11,167 nt of DNA from NCBI GenBank assembly GCA_009839405.1, contig VXPR01000104.1, positions 1 through 11,167 of the forward strand. The letters are read 5' to 3'. Numbering within the stretch: position 1 is the first letter of the stretch; every line of letters starts with the position of its first letter. The notes beneath the pieces are model-generated. The model ran no database searches. It was not told the DNA's origin and was given only the letters and a program-made list of their open reading frames with translations. This document shows, piece by piece, positions 1 to 5,548 of the stretch. The translations under genes and the position numbers were made by a program. The stretch comes from Gammaproteobacteria bacterium. GTDB taxonomy: Bacteria; Pseudomonadota; Gammaproteobacteria; Pseudomonadales; Azotimanducaceae.

Positions 1-1056
1 CGTGCCGAGGATGCGGTCGCGGCGCCTCTTGGCGCGTTCGGGATGGCGGAACGGATCGTAGTAGGAAGGCCCGCGGATCACCGCCACGAGCAGCGCAATC
101 TCGTGCGCGCCGAGTTCGGCGATGGGCTTGTTGAAGTAGAACTGGCTGCCGAGGCCGAAGCCGTGTACGGCGCGGGCACCGTCCTGACCCAAGTGGATTT
201 CGTTGACGTACGAGTTCATCAGGTCCGCTTTCGTGAAGCGTGCTTCTAGCAACACCGCGAAGGCCAGCTCCTTGAGCTTGCGGGCAAAGCTGCGCTCGTT
301 CGTGAGGTAGTAGGAGCGCACAAGCTGCTGCGTGAGGGTGCTCGCGCCTTGGCTCAGTTCGCCTGTGGAAAGGTTCACCCATGCAGCGCGCAGGATGCCC
401 TTGAGGTCGAAACCTGGATGGGAGTCGAAGGTGCGGTCCTCCACCGCCTTCAACGTCGCTGGCAGTAGCGGCGGCGTCTCCTCCGGCGAGAGGATCAGCC
501 GGTCTTCGCCGTGGCTGGGGAAGAAGCTGCCCACCTGCGGCGGTTCCAGCCGAGCGATGGGCAGCTTGCCGCCGGTGCCATCGTCGATGCGCACCACGCG
601 GCCTTCATCGAACTCGATGGCGAGCGGAAGTTCGCCACGCTCGCCGTCGCCGAAGCGAAAGGGCCGCAGCACGGCGCGCAGGGTGTTGCCTCGTGCTGAC
701 CAGCTACCGGGCGCGTTCGCGAACTCCACCTCGCGGTAGCCGAGCCGCGTGAGTTCCGCCACGGCATCGCGTTGCGACAGCCCTGCGCCGGGGTATAGCT
801 CGACTGGCGCCGCGTATATACGCGCCGGCAAGGACCAACGCCGACCCTCGAACGTGCTCGTGATCTGGCGGTCGAGGAAGAAGAGGTAGCCGGCGACAGC
901 GACGATGCCAGCGGACCCGGCAGCGAAACCCCATCGCAGGCAGAAGAGAAAGGCGCGCCACAGCCGCGAGGGCTGCTTGCGCCGCGTGCTCGGGCGCTTG
1001 CCCTTGCCGCTCGCGGGACGTTTGCGTCGTGCTGGCTGTCGTTTGCCCTGCGCCAT
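1..1056 (-). CDS. mrcB: Penicillin-binding protein 1B, N-terminal part (C-terminus beyond the left edge)
   Basis: Bifunctional peptidoglycan glycosyltransferase/transpeptidase of the inner membrane that polymerises lipid II on the periplasmic side. I translated 352 residues without a stop. They show a basic cytoplasmic tail (residues 1-32), one membrane segment (about 34-61), a UB2H-like region (about 85-175; in E. coli this domain binds the lipoprotein LpoB) and the start of the GT51 glycosyltransferase domain. In GT51, VEDRTF carries the catalytic Glu206, followed by QGASTLTQQLVR and VNEIHLGQ with the second Glu286. The frame runs off base 1 in the sequence RRRDRILGT, so the rest of GT51 and the whole transpeptidase domain are missing from the window only; E. 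coli PBP1B is about 844 residues. The ATG at 1056 is preceded by GAGGG about seven bases upstream. The gene lies downstream of a DsbA-family gene on the same strand, 174 bases away. Identification is firm. Confidence 0.93.
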   Translation of the reverse strand, partial: MAQGKRQPARRKRPASGKGKRPSTRRKQPSRLWRAFLFCLRWGFAAGSAGIVAVAGYLFFLDRQITSTFEGRRWSLPARIYAAPVELYPGAGLSQRDAVAELTRLGYREVEFANAPGSWSARGNTLRAVLRPFRFGDGERGELPLAIEFDEGRVVRIDDGTGGKLPIARLEPPQVGSFFPSHGEDRLILSPEETPPLLPATLKAVEDRTFDSHPGFDLKGILRAAWVNLSTGELSQGASTLTQQLVRSYYLTNERSFARKLKELAFAVLLEARFTKADLMNSYVNEIHLGQDGARAVHGFGLGSQFYFNKPIAELGAHEIALLVAVIRGPSYYDPFRHPERAKRRRDRILGT

Positions 1057-1230
1057 GCGTCGCCCTCACGCGCCTCGGCAGTCGCGAAGTAACTGCTGGC
1101 CTTCGGGTCACCACTTCGGCCTGGAGCCAGCGCCCTTCTACGGCGTTTCTACGGCGTTGGCTGCCAGCTTGGAACAGCGGCCCTCGTAGCGAAGGCATCC
1201 TGCCTTCCGGTCGAAGCGGATGCCAGTCCT
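1057..1230. other. Gap between the dsbA-like gene and mrcB, with a tandem 11-mer and nested inverted repeats
   Basis: No gene is supported here. TCTACGGCGTT occurs twice in perfect tandem at 1137-1147 and 1148-1158. GAAGGCA (1191-1197) pairs with TGCCTTC (1201-1207) across a three-base loop. The overlapping arms GGCATCC (1194-1200) and GGATGCC (1218-1224) form a mutually exclusive alternative. These structures follow the stop of the dsbA-like gene when read on the minus strand, so a terminator or processing role is possible. No T-run is present, so this is inference. Confidence 0.45.
1191..1224 (-). terminator. Possible terminator or switch hairpin after the dsbA-like gene
   Basis: A perfect 7-bp stem with a 3-base loop (1191-1207) competes with a second 7-bp stem (1194-1200 with 1218-1224). 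On the minus strand it begins six bases past the TAA of the dsbA-like gene at 1231. No U-tract follows, so it is not a textbook intrinsic terminator. It may equally be a dispersed intergenic repeat. Confidence 0.3.
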
Positions 1231-1908
1231 TTAGGCGCCGCGCTGTGCCAGCAGTTCCTCGATCAGTTCGTCCAGATTCGCCAGCGCCTGCTTTCTTCCG
1301 ACGCCCATGTTGATGATGTACTTGCCGTCCACCACCAGCATTGGCACGGCGAAGACGCCGATGGCGGCGGCCTGGGCGGCGTCGCGATCCACCGCAGAAG
1401 CGGTAGCGGCAGAACCCACCGCCGCCAGAAACGTCTCGCGGTCGATGCCGTAACCGCCGACGAAATCGGCCATCGCCTCAGCGGTGAGGAACTGCCGGTT
1501 GCGGTCGTGGATGGCGCGGAAGATGCGGGCATGGTTGGCGTCCAGGGCGTCGTGGCGTTCGAGCGCCACGTGGGTTCTCGCCAGCACCCTCAGGGGTCCG
1601 GAGTACGACGCATGCACGCGCCGGAATGTCACGCCACCGGGCAGGTTCTGTTTCCAGCCCTCGATGAGTTCGTCGAGATTGCGGCAATGGATGCAGGCCC
1701 AGGAGAAATACTCCACCACCTCCACATCGCCGTCGCCGTCCGGCCGATCCTCGAGCACCTGATATGGCTCGTCGGCACCACCGAATCCGAGGCTGTAGCC
1801 GATGCCGACGATGGCGACCAAGGCCACCACCGCACCGATGCCGGCGCTGATGGTGATGCGCGCCCGCGCCACCTGCTTCGCACTCGATTGCCTGCGCCGC
1901 TTGGCCAT
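1231..1908 (-). CDS. DsbA-family thiol:disulfide oxidoreductase, membrane anchored
   Basis: Periplasmic thioredoxin-fold protein that probably introduces or exchanges disulfides in exported proteins. The 225 residues begin with a basic stretch (MAKRRRQ) and one hydrophobic segment (about 19-41) with no obvious cleavage site, so it is probably tethered to the inner membrane with its catalytic domain outside. The active site is C72-I-H-C75 after EYFSWA; E. coli DsbA has CPHC. The cis-proline loop is VFAVP with Pro189. An alpha-helical insertion lies between the two, as in DsbA. It is divergent from a glutaredoxin-like gene (50 bases between starts) and upstream of mrcB. No clear Shine-Dalgarno precedes the ATG, but TATAAA lies on the minus strand at 1922-1917, so a very short or absent leader is possible. 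DsbA family is confident; whether this is the main cellular oxidase or a specialised one is open. Confidence 0.88.
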   Translation of the reverse strand: MAKRRRQSSAKQVARARITISAGIGAVVALVAIVGIGYSLGFGGADEPYQVLEDRPDGDGDVEVVEYFSWACIHCRNLDELIEGWKQNLPGGVTFRRVHASYSGPLRVLARTHVALERHDALDANHARIFRAIHDRNRQFLTAEAMADFVGGYGIDRETFLAAVGSAATASAVDRDAAQAAAIGVFAVPMLVVDGKYIINMGVGRKQALANLDELIEELLAQRGA

Positions 1909-1918
1909 GGCCGAAGTT

Positions 1919-1924
1919 TATACT
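1919..1924 (+). promoter_or_regulatory. Candidate -10 box (TATACT) in the divergent gap
   Basis: TATACT lies 34 bases before the glutaredoxin-like start. On the opposite strand the overlapping TATAAA (1922-1917) lies nine bases before the dsbA-like start. This is the only AT-rich patch in the 49-base divergent gap. I see no convincing -35 element for either direction, so this is a weak call. Confidence 0.3.
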
Positions 1925-1957
1925 CGCGCTCCCGCGAAGCGAAGGTGGAGCTTGGGC

Positions 1958-2230
1958 ATGGATGGCGGCAAAGACAAGAATGACGAGAGCTATGTGCTCT
2001 ACCAATACCGCTCCTGCCCCTTCTGCGCCCGAGTGCGCAGCTACCTGAACGGGCGCGGGGTGGAACTGCCGGAGCGGGACATCCTGCGAGACCCCGCCGC
2101 CTTCCGCGAACTCCTGGCCGGCGGCGGTCGCAGCACCGTGCCTTGCCTGCGCATTGAATCCGCCGCAGGCACCCGTTGGATGTACGAGTCCGCCGACATC
2201 ATCGACTACCTCGACAGTCGCCTCGCCTGA
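1958..2230 (+). CDS. Glutaredoxin-like / GST N-terminal-domain protein
   Basis: Small cytoplasmic thioredoxin-fold protein of 90 residues, about the length of a glutaredoxin. It has the dithiol motif C20-P-F-C23 after YVLYQYRS, a T60-V-P62 cis-proline loop, and the C-terminal sequence ESADIIDYLDSRL, which resembles the glutathione-binding ESxxIxxYL motif of glutaredoxins and GST N-terminal domains. It probably reduces disulfides or glutathionylated targets; substrates cannot be read from the sequence. I chose ATG 1958 because GTGGAG lies seven bases upstream and the fold starts soon after. An upstream in-frame ATG at 1907 would overlap the start of the divergent dsbA-like gene. It is followed after 12 bases by the PTPS-family gene, so the two are probably co-transcribed. 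Confidence 0.85.
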   Translation: MDGGKDKNDESYVLYQYRSCPFCARVRSYLNGRGVELPERDILRDPAAFRELLAGGGRSTVPCLRIESAAGTRWMYESADIIDYLDSRLA

Positions 2231-2242
2231 AGGTGTTGGAAC

Positions 2243-2785
2243 GTGCCGGAAGGGCAGGAAGGGAGGGTGGCGACCGCGCAACGGGCGACCATATCGATCA
2301 GCAAGGACTACCTGCATTTCTCGGCGGCGCATTTCACGATTTTCTCGGCCACCGAGCGGGAGAACCTGCACGGGCACAATTTCTTCGTCGAGGCAGAGGC
2401 TATCGGCGAGATTGGCGACGATGGCCTGTGCTTCGACTACAACGCCTTGAAGCAACTGCTGAAGGAGCTGTGTGACCAGTTGGATGAAACCACCCTCCTG
2501 CCGGCGCGCTCGCCGCACCTCGACATTGAGGCAAGCGGCAGTCGCGTCACCGTTGGGTTCGGCGACGAACGCCTCGAGTTCCTGGCCCGCGACGTCACCT
2601 TGCTAGACGTGCGCAACGTGACGGTGGAGGAACTCGCCCACTGGTTTCTGCGCGAGCTTCGCGCCCGCGAAGAGTTCGAGCGCCTGCCCATCGATGAAAT
2701 CAGGCTGCGCGCCTCGTCTGGGCCGGGGCAATGGGCCAGCGCCGAATGGAGCTCTCGTACGGGCGACCCTTGTGGTCGCCCGTGA
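2243..2785 (+). CDS. Atypical 6-pyruvoyl-tetrahydropterin synthase / QueD-family protein
   Basis: Member of the PTPS/6-carboxytetrahydropterin synthase family, which acts on dihydroneopterin triphosphate in the queuosine, biopterin or folate routes. The zinc-binding histidines are visible: H30 in HFSAAHF, and H43 and H45 in LHGHNF. The rest of the active site is unusual. There is no catalytic Cys before HGH (the sequence is TERENLHGH, with Glu40 three residues before the first His). The usual LDH reads LDE (residues 80-82). The C-terminal catalytic Glu region reads ASSGPGQW. The reaction is therefore uncertain: PTPS-III-like chemistry or a new activity is possible. The start is GTG 2243 with GAAGG upstream; an in-frame GTG at 2267 behind AGGAAGG is an equal candidate. 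The last nine or so residues (RTGDPCGRP) are encoded inside a REP-like hairpin. An SDR and a YhhQ-type transporter lie downstream. Confidence 0.82.
   Translation: MPEGQEGRVATAQRATISISKDYLHFSAAHFTIFSATERENLHGHNFFVEAEAIGEIGDDGLCFDYNALKQLLKELCDQLDETTLLPARSPHLDIEASGSRVTVGFGDERLEFLARDVTLLDVRNVTVEELAHWFLRELRAREEFERLPIDEIRLRASSGPGQWASAEWSSRTGDPCGRP
2759..2783 (+). repeat. REP-like hairpin, copy A (overlaps the end of the PTPS-family gene)
   Basis: A perfect 10-bp stem, ACGGGCGACC (2759-2768) with GGTCGCCCGT (2774-2783), encloses the loop CTTGT. Bases 2762-2783 recur exactly at 11126-11147. The stop codon of the PTPS-family gene (2783-2785) overlaps the last base of the stem, so the repeat encodes the C-terminal tail. 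Confidence 0.8.
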
Positions 2786-2805
2786 TCGCCTGATGCTGCC
2801 GATGC

Positions 2806-2827
2806 GGGCGACCACAAGAGTCGCTCC
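2806..2827 (-). repeat. REP-like hairpin, copy B (inverted relative to copy A)
   Basis: Read on the minus strand this is GGAG followed by a stem-loop with the same TCTTGTG loop region as copy A: GCGAC (2808-2812) pairs with GTCGC (2820-2824), extended by a wobble and one more pair. A GGAG or GTAG head before an imperfect palindrome is characteristic of REP elements. Copies A and B in opposite orientation, about 22 bases apart, resemble a REP doublet. No RAYT transposase lies in this window. Confidence 0.6.
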
Positions 2828-2890
2828 TGCGGAGGCACGATCCAGCCAGCGGGACCGACTCCATCAGAGGTTCCCCAAGGAGAGTCTTGA

Positions 2891-3586
2891 ATGAAAGCTG
2901 CCATCGTCACAGGCGCCAGTGCCGGCATTGGCCTCGCCACCGCGGAGCGCTTCGCCGACGCCGGCTTTGGGGTCGTCAACCTCTCCCGCCGCCCCTGCCC
3001 GCTGCCAAGCGTTCAGCACATTCCGTGCGATCTATCCGACCCGCTGTTCCTGCACAACGTGCAAAAGCAGCTCCGGGCGGCCGTGGATGGAGCCGACGAA
3101 GTCGCCATGGTGCACAACGCCTCCCGCCTCGAGAACGACAGCGCCACCGAAACCGCAGACCAGCCGTTTCGGGACGTGATGCAGATCAACGTGCTGGCGA
3201 TCAACAGCCTGAACCGCTGGTTGATTCCGCGCATGGGCGCCGGCTCCTGCATCCTGTTCGTCGGCTCCACGCTGTCCGAGAAGGCGGTGCCGGGCAGCTT
3301 CAGCTATGTGGTGAGCAAGCACGCCCAGGTGGGCATGATGCGTGCTACCTGCCAGGACCTCGCCGGAACCGGCATCCACACCGCCTGCGTCTGCCCCGGC
3401 TTTACCGACACCGAGATGCTGCGCGACCATGTGCCGACGGATGCGATGGACTCGGTGCGCGGCATGTCTGCATTCAACCGGTTGATCGAGCCCGGGGAGA
3501 TCGCGGACGCGTTGCTGTGGGCCGCGACCTCGCCGGTGATCAACGGCTCTGTCATTCATGCCAACCTTGGACAAGTGGAACGATGA
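2891..3586 (+). CDS. SDR-family NAD(P)-dependent oxidoreductase
   Basis: Classical short-chain dehydrogenase/reductase of 231 residues. The nucleotide-binding motif TGASAGIG is at residues 7-14. The NAG-type motif reads HNAS at 75-78. The catalytic tetrad is Asn100, Ser126 (VGSTLS), Tyr139 and Lys143 (YVVSK), followed by the CPGF motif at 168-171. The active site is complete, so it should be a working reductase or dehydrogenase; the substrate cannot be read directly. The start is well supported by AAGGAGA at 2877-2883, seven bases before the ATG. It lies just after a PTPS-family gene and overlaps the YhhQ-type transporter gene by ATGA. In animals sepiapterin reductase, also an SDR, acts right after PTPS, so a pterin substrate is an attractive but unproven guess. 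Confidence 0.88.
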   Translation: MKAAIVTGASAGIGLATAERFADAGFGVVNLSRRPCPLPSVQHIPCDLSDPLFLHNVQKQLRAAVDGADEVAMVHNASRLENDSATETADQPFRDVMQINVLAINSLNRWLIPRMGAGSCILFVGSTLSEKAVPGSFSYVVSKHAQVGMMRATCQDLAGTGIHTACVCPGFTDTEMLRDHVPTDAMDSVRGMSAFNRLIEPGEIADALLWAATSPVINGSVIHANLGQVER

Positions 3587-4413
3587 CGGACGGCCCCGAC
3601 GGGCGGCCAGTAGAGTCCACCAGCGAGCCGAACTATCGCCAGCGCCGCCAGCGCGTCTTCCTCGTGCTCGCCGGCATCTTCCTCGGCACCCTGAGTCTGC
3701 TCAACATTCTCGGCATCAGCCGCTTCGTCGATCTTTCCTTCAGCTTCTTTGGCCTCTTTGACGTTCCGATGGTGCTGGCGGTGGGGGTGCTGCCGTATCC
3801 GGTCACCTTCATCTGCACCGACCTCATCAGCGAGCTCTATGGCGTGCGGCGGGCCCGGGATGTCGTTCTGGTGGGCCTCTTGCTCAACGTTTGGGTGGTG
3901 TTCCTGCTCTGGCTGGGCGGCGCCTTGCCGGGCTTCGAGACCATCGACCCTGCTACCGGGGCGCCGATGCTGGACGAAGCCGGCCGTCCGCCGCCCTTCT
4001 TCGAGATTCGAGCCCTTGCGTTCGGTGCGGTGTTCGCGTCGATGGTGGCGTATCTCGTTGCCCAGTGGTGCGACGTGCAGCTTTTTCACTTCTGGAAATG
4101 GATCACGAAAGGCCGCCATCTGTGGCTGCGCAACAACGGCTCGACGCTGGTGAGCCAACTGGTGGACACCACGGCGGTAATCCTGGTCACCCACTTCTGG
4201 GCAAAGGCGCTGCCGATAGACGAGAACTCCCCCATCGTCGGCCAACTCCTGACCTTCATCGTCTCGGGCTATGTCTTCAAGATGGTGGTGGCGCTCGTGG
4301 ACACCGGCCCCATCTACGGCTTGGTGGCGGTGCTGCGCCCCTGGCTCGGTATGACGAAGGACGAGGAAATCGCCAGAGACGACGAGCCGGTAGCGTTTCT
4401 GGACAACCGGTAG
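3583..4413 (+). CDS. yhhQ: Queuosine-precursor transporter of the YhhQ/VUT family
   Basis: Polytopic inner-membrane protein of 276 residues. In E. coli YhhQ takes up the queuosine precursors preQ0 and preQ1. Family signs are the segment PYPVTFICTDLISELYGVRRAR (71-92) with its conserved T-D-L and E-L-Y-G, followed by several hydrophobic segments (about 25-44, 60-79, 92-114, 143-160, 190-205 and 220-240) and a C-terminal YGLVAVLRPWL. It is longer than E. coli YhhQ (221 residues), with an acidic N-terminal extension and a 25-residue loop at about 115-140. The ATG at 3583 overlaps the SDR stop (ATGA), which implies translational coupling. The neighbouring PTPS-family gene fits a queuosine or related 7-deazaguanine role. 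The family is confident; the exact substrate is inferred. Confidence 0.82.
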   Translation: MTDGPDGRPVESTSEPNYRQRRQRVFLVLAGIFLGTLSLLNILGISRFVDLSFSFFGLFDVPMVLAVGVLPYPVTFICTDLISELYGVRRARDVVLVGLLLNVWVVFLLWLGGALPGFETIDPATGAPMLDEAGRPPPFFEIRALAFGAVFASMVAYLVAQWCDVQLFHFWKWITKGRHLWLRNNGSTLVSQLVDTTAVILVTHFWAKALPIDENSPIVGQLLTFIVSGYVFKMVVALVDTGPIYGLVAVLRPWLGMTKDEEIARDDEPVAFLDNR

Positions 4414-4586
4414 GGCCCGTCCCGGCGCGCCCTGACGGGCGCGTTGGTAGTTGCTGCGCAACTGCTTCGGATGCTTCGACGAATTCGTAAGGGACGGGAC
4501 AAGCCCGTTCCTCACAAGAAAAGCGACGCAAGATCAACGCTTCTCGCCGCCCTTCATGTGGGCCGAGGAGTACGTTCTGTCGTGAG
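4414..4586. terminator. Convergent intergenic region with three hairpins; probable bidirectional termination zone
   Basis: No gene is supported. Three inverted repeats follow one another: GCCCGTC (4415-4421) with GACGGGC (4434-4440); AGTTGC (4449-4454) with GCAACT (4458-4463); and GGGACGGG (4491-4498) with CCCGTTCC (4504-4511). The region separates the yhhQ-type gene (plus) from the LLM oxidoreductase (minus), so transcripts from both sides converge on it. None has a clear T-run. Confidence 0.5.
4491..4511 (-). repeat. CTTGT-loop hairpin, stem variant of the REP-like repeat
   Basis: On the minus strand this reads GGAACGGG-CTTGT-CCCGTCCC, an 8-bp stem with one G-U pair. The loop is identical to that of the REP-like hairpins at 2759-2783 and 11126-11144, while the stem sequence is quite different but still pairs. 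This suggests a sister subfamily of the same repeat; it may also help terminate transcripts. Confidence 0.55.
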
Positions 4587-5522
4587 CTACAGCAAGAGCG
4601 ATGCGGTCCGGGCCACCGACTCCTCGAGCACCCGGCTTTCTACCCCGCCGATCCGCAGGCGCGTGACGATGAGGTGCGTCATGCCAAGCTGCTCGACGTA
4701 CTGCGCCACACGTTCCTGCACCGCGCCCGGCTCGCCGATGATGGCCCACTCGTCGGTGGGCATGTCGCCGCGGCGGGGATCCGGCTGCATTTCCAGCTTC
4801 TCCCGCATCCGCCGCACGAGGGCTGCGTCTTCGGAAACGAATACGGAGCGCATGATGGGCACTTCCGGCGGGGTGGCGACAGCCTGCTCTGCACATGCCT
4901 CGGCGTGGCGGGCGTAGTTCGTTCTGAGCCGTTCCACCGTCTCCATGGGCGAAGCCAAGTAGGGCGAGCCGAACGCGGCCGCCTGCGCCAATGCCTTGGG
5001 ACCAAACGCTGCCACCCAAATCGGCGGATGCGGCTTTTGCACGGGCAGCGGCGAGAGCACGACCGGTTCCGCCCCCTCGCTCGTCACCACCGGCTCGCCC
5101 TGCCAGGCGCGGATCATGGCGTTCAGGCACCAGGCGAAGATACGCCGCTTGTCCTTTCTGTCGATGGAAAAGGCATCGAACATGGCACCCTGATAGCCGC
5201 GCCCGACGCCCAGCGTCACCCGTCCGCCGGATAGCTGATCGAGCACCGCCACTTGCTCGGCGGCCTGCAATGGATGCCTGAGCGGCAGCAGATACGAGGT
5301 GGTGCCAAGCCGGATGCGGGTGGTGCCGCCGGCCACGGCGGCGAGCAGCATCAGCGGTTCGGGGATGGCGGCCACGCCAGGGGGCTGATTGGCACCGCGA
5401 AAGTGATTCTCCGGCAGCCAGAAGGACTCGTAGCCCCAGCCTTCTGCCAGCGCTGCTTGGCGCACCAGTTCCCGCCCTTCGGCATGTCCCGAAAGGTGCC
5501 ACGGAGTGAGGCCCAGATGCAT
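4587..5522 (-). CDS. LLM-class (luciferase-like) flavin-dependent oxidoreductase
   Basis: A 311-residue member of the bacterial luciferase-like monooxygenase superfamily, probably using reduced FMN or F420 to oxidise an organic substrate. Support comes from the TIM-barrel landmarks AEGWGYESFWLPENHF (residues 27-42), RIRLGTTSYLLPLRHP (about 69-84), EQVAVLDQLSGGRVTLGVGRGY (about 89-110), and PPIWVAAFGPKAL further on. The length is typical of the family. The start ATG at 5522 has no strong Shine-Dalgarno, but the usual N-terminal strand (LGLTPWHLSGH) begins at once. It is 26 bases downstream of the phospholipase-like gene's stop on the same strand, so the two are probably co-transcribed. The substrate cannot be inferred. 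Confidence 0.85.
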   Translation of the reverse strand: MHLGLTPWHLSGHAEGRELVRQAALAEGWGYESFWLPENHFRGANQPPGVAAIPEPLMLLAAVAGGTTRIRLGTTSYLLPLRHPLQAAEQVAVLDQLSGGRVTLGVGRGYQGAMFDAFSIDRKDKRRIFAWCLNAMIRAWQGEPVVTSEGAEPVVLSPLPVQKPHPPIWVAAFGPKALAQAAAFGSPYLASPMETVERLRTNYARHAEACAEQAVATPPEVPIMRSVFVSEDAALVRRMREKLEMQPDPRRGDMPTDEWAIIGEPGAVQERVAQYVEQLGMTHLIVTRLRIGGVESRVLEESVARTASLLL

Positions 5523-5548
5523 GGCGACGATTTAAGGCCGCGCAGGAC

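Noticed and set aside
1478..2518. Minus-strand frame covering the glutaredoxin-like and PTPS-family genes
   Set aside because: It spans three real genes on both strands, and its product shows only high-GC antisense composition.
2757..2830. CRISPR-like array suggested by repeated GGCGACC/GGTCGCC
   Set aside because: There are only two copies, in opposite orientation, each a hairpin with no regular spacers; this fits a REP doublet.
2887..3582. Upstream extension of the yhhQ-type frame through the SDR gene
   Set aside because: The frame is open but overlaps a clear SDR gene. The extension is arginine-rich with no family resemblance, and the ATG at 3583 with an ATGA overlap explains the start.
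3556..4515. Long minus-strand open frame opposite the yhhQ-type gene
   Set aside because: Its composition is typical of an antisense shadow (rich in His, Gln, Arg, Glu), it has no recognisable domain, and the plus strand holds a convincing membrane protein.
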